Source of the DNA: Macrostomum hystrix
Lineage: Eukaryota; Platyhelminthes; Macrostomidae
Direction of reading: 5' to 3'
Assembly: GCA_950097015.1 (NCBI GenBank)
Contig: CATNEN010000024.1
Coordinates: forward strand, 186,001-250,000
Length of the DNA: 64,000 nt
Of the stretch, positions 1 through 11,100 are shown piece after piece (position 1 is the first letter of the stretch; each line of letters begins with the position of its first letter). Made by a program: the position numbers and the translations under genes. Below the pieces are notes generated by a model. It worked only from the letters and a program-made list of their open reading frames with translations. It was not told the DNA's origin and made no database searches.

Positions 1-3000
1 TGTCTTTGATGGGATAATGGGAAGATTTGAGTGTCTTTGATGGGATAATGGGAAGATTGGAGTGTCTCTGATGGGATAATGGGAAGAGTGGAGTGTCTCT
101 GATGGGATAATGGGAAGAGTGGAGTGTCTCTGATGGGATAATGGGAAGATTGGAGTGTCTCTGATGGGATAATGGGAAGAGTAGAGTGTCTCTGATGGGA
201 TAATGGGAAGATTGGAGTGTCTCTGATGGGATAATGGGAAGATCAGGCTGTCTCTGATGGGATAATGGGAAGAGTGGAGTGTCTCTGATGGGATAATGGG
301 AAGAGTGGAGTGTCTCTGATGGGATGATGGGAAGAGTGGAGTGTCTCTGATGGGACGATGGGAAGATTGGAGTGTCTCTGATGGGATAATGGAAAGATTG
401 GAGTGTCTCTGATGGGATAATGGGAAGAGTGGAGTGTCTCTGATGGGAAAATGGGAAGATTGGAGTGTCTCTGATAGGATAATGGGAAGATTGAAGTGTC
501 TCTGATGGATGATGGGAAGATTGGAGTGTCTCTGATGGGATAATGGGAAGATTGGAGTGTCTCTGATGGGATAATGGGAAGATTGGAGTGTCTCTGATGG
601 GATGATGGGAAGATTGGAGTGTCTCTGATGGGATAATGGAAGATTGGAGTGTCTCTGATGGGATGATGGGAAGATTGGAGTGTCTCTGATGGGATGATGG
701 GAAGAGTGGAGTGTCTCTGATGGGACGATGGGAAGATTGGAGTGTCTCTGATGGGATAATGGAAAGATTGGAGTGTCTCTGATGGGATAACGGGAAGAGT
801 GGAGTGTCTCTGATGGGATGATGGGAAGATTGGAGTGTCTCTGATGGGATAACGGAAGAGTTGGAGTGTCTCTGATGGGATAATGGGAAGATTGGAGTGT
901 CTCTGATGGGATGATGGGAAGATTGGAGTGTCTCTGATGGGATAATGGGAAGATTGGAGTGTCTCTGATGGGATGATGGGAAGATTGGAGTGTCTCTGAT
1001 GGGATAATGGAAGATTGGAGTGTCTCTGATGGGATGATGGGAAGAGTGGAGTGTCTCTGATGGGACGATGGGAAGATTGGAGTGTCTCTGATGGGATGAT
1101 GGGAAGATTGGAGTGTCCTCTGATGGGATAATGGGAAGAGTGGAGTGTCTCTGATGGGATAATGGGAAGATTGGAGTGTCTCTGATGGGATGATGGAAGA
1201 TTGGAGTGTCTCTGATGGGATAATGGGAAGAGTGGAGTGTCTCTGATGGGATAATGGGAAGAGTGGAGTGTCTCTGATGGGAAAATGGGAAGAGTGGAGT
1301 GTCTCTGATGGGATGATGGGAAGAGTGGAGTGTCTCTGATGGGATGATGGGAAGATTTGAGTGTCTTTGATGGGATAATGGGAAGATTTGAGTGTCTTTG
1401 ATGGGATAATGGGAAGATTGGAGTGTCTCTGATGGGATAATGGGAAGAGTGGAGTGTCTCTGATGGGATGATGGGAAGATTTGAGTGTCTTTGATGGGAT
1501 AATGGGAAGATTGGAGTGTCTTTGATGGGATAATGGGAAGAGTGGAGTGTCTCTGATGGGATAATGGGAAGAGTGGAGTGTCTCTGATGGGATAATGGGA
1601 AGATTGGAGTGTCTCTGATGGGATGATGGAAGATTGGAGTGTCTCTGATGGGATAATGGGAAGAGTGGAGTGTCTCTGATGGGATAATGGGAAGAGTGGA
1701 GTGTCTCTGATGGGAAAATGGAAGAGTGGAGTGTCTCTGATGGGATAATGGGAAGAGTGGAGTGTCTCTGATGGGATGATGGGAAGATTTGAGTGTCCTT
1801 TGATGGGATAATGGGAAGATTTGAGTGTCTTTGATGGGATAATGGGAAGATTGGAGTGTCTCTGATGGGATAATGGGAAGAGTGGAGTGTCTCTGATGGG
1901 ATAATGGAAGAGTGGAGTGTCTCTGATGGGATAATGGGAAGATTGGAGTGTCTTTGATGGGATGATGGGAAGATTGGAGTGTCTCTGATGGGATGATGGA
2001 AGAGTGGAGTGTCTCTGATGGGACGATGGGAAGATTGGAGTGTCTCTGATGGGATAATGGAAAGATTGGAGTGTCTCTGATGGGATAACGGGAAGAGTGG
2101 AGTGTCTCTGATGGGATGATGGGAAGATTGGAGTGTCTCTGATGGGATAACGGGAAGAGTGGAGTGTCTCTGATGGGATAATGGGAAGATTGGAGTGTCT
2201 CTGATGGGATGATGGGAAGATTGGAGTGTCTCTGATGGGATAATGGGAAGATTGGAGTGTCTCTGATGGGATGATGGGAAGATTGGAGTGTCTCTGATGG
2301 GATAATGGAAGATTGGAGTGTCTCTGATGGGATGATGGGAAGAGTGGAGTGTCTCTGATGGGACGATGGGAAGATTGGAGTGTCTCTGATGGGATGATGG
2401 GAGATTGGAGTGTCTCTGATGGGATAATGGGAAGAGTGGAGTGTCTCTGATGGGATAATGGGAAGATTGGAGTGTCTCTGATGGGATGATGGAAGATTGG
2501 AGTGTCTCTGATGGGATAATGGGAAGAGTGGAGTGTCTCTGATGGGATAATGGGAAGAGTGGAGTGTCTCTGATGGGATGATGGGAAAGATTTGAGTGTC
2601 TTTGATGGGATAATGGGAAGATTGGAGTGTCTTTGATGGGATGATGGAAGATTGGAGTGTCTCTGATGGGATAATGGGAGGATCAGACTGTCTCTGATGG
2701 GATGATGGGGAGATTGGAGTGTCTCTGATGGGATAATGGGAAGATTGGAGTGTCTCTGATGGGATAATGGGAAGAGTGGAGTGTCTCTGATGGGATAATG
2801 GGAAGAGTGGAGTGTCTCTGATGGGATAATGGGAAGATTGGAGTGTCTCTGATGGGATGATGGGAAGATTGGAGTGTCTCTGATGGGATAATGGGAAGAG
2901 TGGAGTGTCTCTGATGGGATGATGGGAAGATTGGAGTGTCTTTGATGGGATGATGGAAGATTGGAGTGTCTCTGATGGGATAATGGGAGGATCAGACTGT

Positions 3001-3312
3001 CTCTGATGGGATGATGGGGAGATTGGAGTGTCTCTGATGGGATAATGGGAAGATTGGAGTGTCTCTGATGGGATAATGGGAAGAGTGGAGTGTCTCTGAT
3101 GGGATAATGGGAAGAGTGGAGTGTCTCTGATGGGATAATGGGAAGATTGGAGTGTCTCTGATGGGATGATGGGAAGATTGGAGTGTCTCTGATGGGATAA
3201 TGGGAAGAGTGGAGTGTCTCTGATGGGATGATGGGAAGATTGGAGTGTCTCTGATGGGATAATGGGAAGAGTAGAGTGTCTCTGATGGGATAATGGGAAG
3301 ACCAGACGGTCT
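1..3312. repeat. 31-bp minisatellite array, orientation 1
   Basis: About 107 head-to-tail copies of a 31-bp unit whose core on the plus strand is TGTCTCTGATGGGATAATGG. Copies differ at a few positions (TAATGGG or TGATGGG; AAGATTGG or AAGAGTGG). The array runs off the left edge of the window. Variants reading GATCAGRCTGTCTC or similar occur near 242, 2690, 2990 and 3300. The very long open frame on the minus strand follows from a stop-poor unit and is not a gene. The same unit returns inverted at 4755-5796. Confidence 0.97.
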
Positions 3313-3315
3313 CTG

Positions 3316-3541
3316 ATGTGGCTTCTCGTGCAATTCACGCCACAGAGTGCAAACCTCCAAGGCACAGTGAAAGTGCGCACTGCCTGACGATAGTCAGGGC
3401 AGATGTATACACCTGTGTGAGTGTGTGCTCAGGAGTCAGCGAAATGGGCAGAATTGCCTCCTCGATGGCTGCGGGTCTAGTGTCAGCAAATAATGTGCCA
3501 TTGCCCGCAGCCCTGCTAGGAATAATCATAAATTATATTTA
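3316..3541 (+). mobile_element. SINE-A family, 3' body fragment
   Basis: This segment aligns with the body of the tRNA-headed copy at 30725-31035. Shared strings include AACCTCCAAGGCACAGTG, GTGTGCTCAGGAGTCAG and ATGTGCCATTGCCC, and both end in an A/T-rich tail. The tRNA-like head is missing: the fragment begins at the edge of the 31-bp array. It is a 5'-truncated copy or one cut by array growth. Confidence 0.75.
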
Positions 3542-4754
3542 GTATTCATTTACAAATTAATTTGCTATCCCTCTACAGCTCTTATATTTACATAGCATCT
3601 TCTTGAGTTGCAACTGTACGAGCTAAGCCTTAAAAGTGTTTTTATTGTCGGACTCATAAAAAACTGGAGCAAACATCAAACACTGCCGGCTGAGACGCCC
3701 GGAACATCTGGCTATAGAGGAGAAAGTTTTGGGGATTTGACTGTGATCCAGGCTCGACTCACTATGGGGAGGAGGGGTGTAGTCGGCAATCGGTGAGGCG
3801 TTATGGACAGACTCGAAAGGGATAAAAATCCTCTCAGACTGGCGAGTGGGATGTGAAATATGGCTGGTTTATGATCCCGCTAGACTCATATCCTGCCCCA
3901 CTTCCCCGGCCTTTCTTAAGGGTTATGACACAAGGAAGAAAGTGAGCAGCCTGAGCATTAGGGAGAGTCTGTTGATCCATCTTCCCGGGATTGCATGAGC
4001 AGAAAAATTCGCAGCCTGGGCTTCAATTTCCTAGCTCAATCTGGTACAGGCAAAGGGTGCTGCTTGGAGATCGTTGCTAATGTAATCACTGCCTGTGCGC
4101 TGCGGGGGAAAATCCGGAAAACATTTTCTCCCCAATATTGCCAAGGGGATATTGGTTAGCCATATAGGCTGGCAAATGTAGCAAAGTGTCAAATTCTTAC
4201 AGGCCATGCACGCGCAGCTTCCCCATGGCAAACGATAAATGGTTCAAGAATTTTGGCAAGCAGAAAAAATCGAAATTGCGACGCAACTTGAATGTGGAAT
4301 TTTTTTCAGAAACGAAGCATGGACTGTTTGCCCTGGATTCCAGGAATCCGCGTGAAATCGGCTATCTATATGCAGGTCTTTGTCCAAAAGCATATTGTAT
4401 ATGCATATATAGGTGTGTTTGTTATCCCGGTATTGTGGGATATTTTGCATGTTGGCACAGCGGGCGGTTGTCAGAGTTCAACTTGGCCTAAATAGCAATG
4501 CTAGAGTGATAAAAAATGCATCGAATGCTAATTTATGGAGACACACTCACATCAACCATCAAGGAGGTCAGGTCAATAGTGCGAAACAAAGACCTAGGTG
4601 ACAGACGGACGTTTAAACTTTCGATTCCATGCAGAATTTTTTATAATTTCAGAAGACAAACAGAACCATTGTTTTGCTGCCTGCGCACAATGAGCTAGGG
4701 TTAAGGTTAAGGAAAACTATAGACTTAAAAGTGACACTGCACAAAAATCACCCC
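3542..4754. other. Single-copy spacer between inverted minisatellites
   Basis: This 1.2-kb segment has mixed composition. It lies between the two opposed 31-bp arrays. The open frames here (for example 4186-4491 plus) have no recognisable domain, no splice context and biased composition, so I call no gene. Confidence 0.6.
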
Positions 4755-5796
4755 AAATTCTCCCATTATCCCATCAGAGACAGTCCACTCTTCCCATTAT
4801 CCCATCAGAGACACTCCAATCTTCCCATTATCCCATCAGAGACACTCCAATCTTCCCATTATCCCATCAGAGACACTCCAATCTTCCCATTATCCCATCA
4901 GAGACACTCCAATCTTCCCATTATCCCATCAGAGACACTCCATTCTTCCCATAATCCCATCAGAGACACTCCAATCTTCCCATTATCCCATCAGAGACAC
5001 TCCAATCTTCCCATCATCCCATCAGAGACACTCCAATCTTCCCATCATCCCATCAGAGACACTCCATTCTTCCCAACATCCCATCAGAGACACTCCAATC
5101 TTCCCATCATCACATCAGAGACACTCCAATCTTCCCATTATCCCATCAGAGACACTCCATTCTTCCCATCATCCCATCAGAGACACTCCATTCTTCCCAT
5201 CATCCCATCAGAGACACTCCAATCTTCCCATTATCCCATCAGAGACACTCCAATCTTCCCATTATCCCCTATGAGACACTCCAATCTTCCCATCATCCCA
5301 TCAGAGACACTCCACTCTTCCCATCATCCCATCAGAGACACTCCATTCTTCCCATCATCCCATCAGAGACACTCCAATCTTCCCATTATCCCATCAGAGA
5401 CACTCCAATCTTCCCATCATCCCATCAGAGACACTCCATTCTTCCCATCATCCCATCAGAGGACACTCCAATCTTCCCATTATCCCATCAGAGACACTCC
5501 AATCTTCCCATTATCCCATCAGAGACACTCCACTCTTCCCATCATCCCATCAGAGACACTCCAATCTTCCCATTATCCCATCAGAGACACTCCAATCTTC
5601 CCATTATCCCATCAGAGACACTCCATTCTTCCCATCATCCCATCAGAGACACTCCAATCTTCCCATTATCCCATCAGAGACACTCCAATCTTCCCATTAT
5701 CCCATCAGAGACACTCTACTCTTCCCATTATCCCATCAGAGACAGTCTGGTCTTCCCATTATCCCATTGGGAAGACACAGAGGTGCATCGACCAAA
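4755..5796. repeat. 31-bp minisatellite array, orientation 2
   Basis: About 33 copies of the reverse complement of the unit in 1-3312 (plus-strand core CCCATTATCCCATCAGAGAC). The outer end near 5740-5760 carries the GGTCTTCCC/GACAGTCTGG variant, which is also seen in inverted form at the inner end of the first array near 3300. With 1-3312 it forms a long interrupted inverted repeat. Confidence 0.97.
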
Positions 5797-6594
5797 GGTA
5801 ATTTTCATTTCTTATCGAAAGAATATACAATTAAAGAAGTGAAAGCAGAGCTTAGGAAAAAAGAGTTATCAAGAATGAAATCTGAAAGAGGAAAATAGTT
5901 GCTACAAAAATCCTTCAATGGCATGTCCAAATTATGGGTCAGTAGTTAGGAATATTCTGATTTCATTATTCTCTACTTGCCAAGAAAGAGCTATTTCCGC
6001 TTGTCGGAAATGGCATGTTATATTAACACGCCTATACTCAGGTGTTAACTAAATTGAAGGATTTTATATTGGTATTCCTTCAAAAATAATTCTGGAGAAT
6101 GATTGAGTCAATCAAAAATGGTTGAAACCTCATTGCGTAAAACACGGGTCTGAAAATAAAGTTTTCAAATGCCTACACTCAAACTGTAACTATGATTGAA
6201 CACCCTATTATAGAATGCTGATGCATATACAGATAGAAATTTCATCTAGCTCAGTTGTTCTCATTCGAAGGCGGTGTACAGCTTTTCAGTCCATGGACAG
6301 GACAAGACCGTTCCCATTCTACAGTTCCGTAAATTAATCCTAATTTAGTCACTAAGAAGACTTCACTCTGCATGTTACTTTTGGGATATCCGATCTGCTT
6401 AATCCATGCACATTGTGTTCAGAGGATGCTAGAGATTGTCCGTTGTCATTATTACAAACCATTTTCCCTTAAAAAATATCATTTACACTTAAGTTTTGTA
6501 TTTTCTAAGCATTTTTTTGTATTATAGGAAACTACAAGTATTATATTAGCAGTAACTTCTGAATAACAATAAAGATTTTGTTTTTGTCATTTAT
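5797..6594. other. AT-rich single-copy DNA with a SINE-B scrap
   Basis: I see no gene here. Positions 6268-6300 contain GTGTACAGCTTTTCAGTCC followed by ATGGACAGG. This matches the conserved body of the SINE-B family (for example 9640-9680 and 16975-17005), so it is a short relic copy. Confidence 0.5.
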
Positions 6595-7040
6595 TATCGA
6601 CAGTGGTCATTTCTGATAAAAAACGGTCATTGCTCATCGACATTGCTCACTACCCATTGATACAGGTAATTACTCATCGATACAGGTCATTACTCATCGA
6701 TAATGGTCATTGTTCATCGATAATGGTCATTGTTTATCGATACTGGTCATTGTTTATCGATAATGGTCATTGTTCATCGATAATGGTCATTGCTTATCGA
6801 TAATGGTCATTGTTCATCGATAATGGTCATTGTTTCATCGATACTGGTCATTGTTAATCGATAATGGTCATTGTTCATCGAGACTGGTCATTGTTTATCG
6901 ATAATGGTCATTGTTCATCGAGACTGGTCATTGTTTATCGATAATGGTCATTGTTTATCGATAATGGTCATTGTTCATCGATACTGGTCATTGTTTATCG
7001 ACAATGGTCATTGTTTATCGATAATGGTCATTTCGCGTCG
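6595..7040. repeat. 20-bp minisatellite
   Basis: About 22 copies of a 20-bp unit, TAATGGTCATTGTTCATCGA, with TTTATCGATACTGG variants. The array decays into degenerate units at both ends. Confidence 0.95.
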
Positions 7041-7992
7041 GTACTGGAGATTTCATACGGTGATTTCCCCTTTCTTCCCCATATATTTCCCCTTATTCCT
7101 TCGGTTTCGCGAAAACTGAAAAAGGACAGCAAAGTAAATCAGGCCGCTTTTATCCGCTTCTCATCTTTCTACTCTCCGGTTGTCCTCAGCTGCTCCCCCT
7201 GACACGCCGGCCAGTTTTCACGCGGTTGTTTATTAACTTTTTTTTCTACAGCTGGCCAGAGTCAAGAGGCGGAGCGAGGATGGGGATGAAACGAAGAGTG
7301 GCTGCCCGCTCACCGCATCCCATAAATCACAATGAGCTGGCTGCTTAGTCGCTTCCCACACGGGGCGAAACTGAGGGGGGGGCCACAGCAACGGTAACAG
7401 CAGCAGCAGCTGAAATCCCCTTTGCCGATTTCCTCTTTTCTCCCTCGGGCACACCGATAGGGATGGGGATGGGGAAACGAATCAGAATCAGATTTTCTAT
7501 CTCCCCAGTCTCTGATTGATGGCAAGCCGCCGCCGTTGCGAGGGTCCTTGGGAGCACCTGGCGGCGAGGAGGGATAATCCTCACCTTCCATTCTCCTCCC
7601 CTCCAATCAGTCGGGCGGAATCAAACAGGGAGATCCAGGGGCATATAAAGCAGACTCGGGGATCTTAAGGTGAAGTGGGGACTGATTGATGCCGAGTTGA
7701 GCAGTCAAATCGCATGTTTTACAGATTTAGTCAACCGGTGGACGAGAAGTTTTGTTATTGGTTGATTTGCTTCCAGCAAACAAAGACTTTTGAGCACCTG
7801 GGCGCTTCAGTCAGGCGAGACAACACCATTCAAGTTGTGAGTTCGGTGACACAAGAGCCAGGTTTGACACTGATTGGCTGGGAATCAAACATCGGAAATA
7901 ATTGATCAATCTTTGAGCACCATATATTTATGCGGTAAAGAAAGATAGTGTTCAAAAACTAGCTTCGAACGAACAATCAGTGAGGTCACCAT
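7041..7992. other. Single-copy DNA 3' of S1P lyase
   Basis: The part from about 7230 to 7640 is GC-rich and contains short CAG runs near 7400. A TATAAA lies at 7644-7649 in a GC-rich setting, but no convincing gene follows it. The 63-codon frame at 7714-7905 has no domain. On the minus strand CATAAA near 7930-7935, about 60 bp past the S1P lyase stop, could act as a weak poly(A) signal for that gene. Confidence 0.4.
7644..7649 (+). promoter_or_regulatory. TATA-box candidate
   Basis: TATAAA occurs in the context GGGGCATATAAAGCAG, about 25-30 bp upstream of a purine-rich stretch. No supported gene starts downstream on this strand, so this is only a sequence match. Confidence 0.2.
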
Positions 7993-8109
7993 TCACGAGT
8001 AGATTTGGTTGAAGAACTCAAGCAGGAAGTCGTCAACGAGTTCCTTCGCCGGCACCCGCGCCACCATGCCGTAGACAGCGGCCATGCCCTTCGGCTTGAT
8101 GCTCTCCGA
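7993..8109 (-). CDS. SGPL1: S1P lyase exon 8 (terminal)
   Basis: Encodes residues 508-545 and the TGA stop. It includes [16 protein letters not shown], equivalent to the conserved GMGAIYGMA segment near the C-terminus of S1P lyases. The acceptor is ACCGCAG|TCGGAG. Confidence 0.92.
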   Translation of the reverse strand, partial: SESIKPKGMAAVYGMVARVPAKELVDDFLLEFFNQIYS

Positions 8110-11100
8110 CTGCGGTTTTTTGTTCATTTGTTTTTGGTGAGTAAAATATAACAAAATCCCAATCTTGCTACTTAAACCAGTAGTGACAATAGCGGACATG
8201 TCTCACTAGTATTCTTTCGATGCAGGCGCGGATGTCAGACACAAAATCGTCCCGTCTGGCCAGGTGCTGCGGCAGCACGGTGACGTGCAGACAGTCAGGG
8301 TTCGATTCCCGCTCCATCTTCCAGCCTGCGACGTGAAAATATTGAGGATTAGATTGACATTCTGAGTATTTAAGAAAGAATCGAGATCGTATCAGAATCC
8401 CAAATTTCAAATAACAAATCCCAAAAATGCCAAAATGCCAAATTCTAAATCCCAAATCCGAAATCTCAAATCCCAAATCCCAAATTTCAAATCCAAAATC
8501 ACAACATCCCCAATCCCACTCACCCTTCTCCTCCATTAGGTCGGCCAGTACGAAAACGCTCAGCGCGGGATTGCTTGAAGCGATAGCGAAGCAGGTCATG
8601 TGCGGCGAGCCAATAATCTTTAGCGACTAGAAGAAAGAAAATATGTTTTTTTAAATGAACGCAAATATCTACTTTCAGTAGTGCAAATGGCAAAAGTAAT
8701 TCGTTGCCCTTAGCTTACCCCAGTGGCTCGTATTTCTCCAGTCCAGAATTTAGTGAGCTCCATGAGGTCGCCGGCCACGCGTAGGAAGCCCTCCTGGCCC
8801 ATTGTGCGCAGCGTCACCCAGGCGGTGGCCAGGTAGCCGCCAGGCCGGGTGCCCGCCATGGTCGGCGAGCCGAACAAGCCGCCAGGCCAGCCAGAGTAGG
8901 CGAACAGCTGGTGCTTGCGGAGCTCCGCGCTGCGGTACACGATCACGCTGGCTCCCTGGGGATTTAGATTTTGATTGGAAGCCTTTAGTTAGGGATTATT
9001 TAGGGATTCTATTCTATTTAGGGATATATCTGAAAATTTATTATTGAAAAAAGTTCCAGTTATGGAAATTACTTGATGGGAAGTTTTAAGAGTGGAAGTT
9101 TCCAGAGGGGAAGTTTCCAGAGGGGAAGTTTCCAGAGGGGAAGTTTCCAGAGGGGAAGTTTCCAGAGGGGAAGTTTCCAGAGGGGAAGTTTCCAGAGGGG
9201 ATGTTTCCAGAGGGGAAGTTTCCAGAGGGGAAGTTTCCAGAGGGGAAGTTTCCAAAGAGAAAGTTTCCAGAGGGGAAGTTTCCAGAGGGGAAGTTTCCAG
9301 AGGGGAAGTTTCCAGAGGGGAAGTTTCCAGAGGGGAAGTTTCCAGAGGGGATGTTTCCAGAGGGGAAGTTTCCAGAGGGAAAGTTATGCTTGTTTTAATC
9401 AGGGAGCTTCCTTACCATGAAAAAATATAGTTTAATAGGGAATGATTTTTTCCCTTGTCTTGATAAAACTTTTTTCTCATTCAGAGGGGTTGCAGCCTAG
9501 TGCTTTCACATGGTAGCGAACCCACGACTTGAAAGTCGGGGGTTCGATCCCCGACTACACAAGAACAAGTTGTGTGTCCTTTATGAAATCCTTGCTAAAA
9601 TGGGTACCTGCATCAGCTGGGTGTGGCGTCCCACAGTCCATGGACTGACCAGCCGTACACTGCCGTCAGATGCGCCGCGCAATTGCTATTTATTATATCT
9701 CGTATTATTATTTATTAGCTAGCAAAATTAAAATAGTTTAATATTATTATTCAAACCTTAGGCGCAAAGCCGTACTTGTGCAAATCGGCAGACACCGAAG
9801 TCACTTCTGGCACGCGAAAGTCAAACAACGGCACAGAGTAGCCCAGCTTCTCCACCCTGTCAAATTGGTAGTCAGTGAGTTTGATGGATTGTGTTCATTG
9901 GTCTGTCAAACAACCTCACTCCACGTCCTATCCATTTCCAGAGCTCTAATTGGCTATCAGCTCACTGTCCGATTAGCGCCTGCATAGGGTCAGGGCGCGA
10001 GGCTGGGGTTAATGTACACTAGGTGGATTGTACAAGCAAGCTTCCACTCAGCCAATCAAAGCGAGGCAGTAGAACGCTGGCCTCACCAGGGCAGCATGAA
10101 ACCGCCGAAGCAGGCGTCGACGTGCAGCGGCAGGCCGAACTCTCGGGCCACCGTGGCGTAGTCTTCCACCGGGTCAATAACGCCGTGGCAGTACTGCGGA
10201 GCTGACGCCACTAGGAGGACTGTGTCGGCTGTTACCGCGGCTCGCAGTGACGCTGCATCAGCAGTCTGACTGACAGGGTCAACAGGCACCAGGATCAGGT
10301 CCAGGCCGAAATAGTGGGCCGCCTTATTGATGGCCGGGTGCACCGTGACTGCGGCTACCTGTGCAATACAGAATCAGGGAGCGAGATCAATATATGTAGG
10401 ACATAGTAGGTATATAGGTGCAAAATATCAGATGACTCTAATGTGTGCATTACTAAAGCTTTTTATCTTGTAATGCACTAACCAATGAACCTCAGGCTCA
10501 GGTGCACCAGCTAATAAATCTTATGTATACACCAAGCTTTAAACCTCAGGTGATAAACCTACGATAAAAACATCAACATATCAAGATGGTGCAACATGTC
10601 AAGTGCATCAACATAAATTTCAACTTTACACCATCTTAAAGGCATCGTATGTTCACCAACTAAAATACATCAGGTATTCACAATCTAAAGAACGTCAGGT
10701 GTACACTTTCTAGAAACCATCATGTGTACACCATCTAAAAACCAACAGGTGTACGCTATCTAAAGAACGTCAGGTGTACACAATCTAAAGAACGTCAGGT
10801 GTACACACTTTAATGACCGTCAGGTGTACACTATCTAAAGAACGTCAGGTGTACACTTTCGATAAACCATCATGTGTACACTATCTAAAAACCATCAGGA
10901 GTACGCTATCTAAAGAACGTCAGGTGTACACACTTTAATGACCTTCAGGTGAACACAATCTAAAGAACGTCAGGTGAACATAATCTAAAGAACGTCAGGT
11001 GTACACTATCTAAAAACCATCAGGTGTACGCTATCTAAAAACCATCAGGTGTACACCAAGGACCACTAGGAATTACATATATAAGTTAAGTTGTCCTTGG

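Noticed and set aside
243-3380. 1045-codon minus-strand open frame with SHQRHSNLP-type repeats
   Set aside because: It is the translation of the 31-bp minisatellite. All frames give the same peptide cycle and there is no unique domain or splice context.
4186-4491. 101-codon plus frame in the spacer of the inverted minisatellites, considered as a foldback element gene
   Set aside because: No recognisable domain, cysteine-rich random composition, overlapping frames on both strands.
7310-7606. GC-rich minus-strand frames as a gene near 7.4 kb
   Set aside because: Short overlapping frames with low-complexity composition, no domain and no splice sites in phase.
9489-9565. tRNA gene
   Set aside because: It has a B box and partial tRNA similarity but no complete cloverleaf, and it continues into a SINE body. 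The same applies to 26481, 30723, 60690 and 60743.
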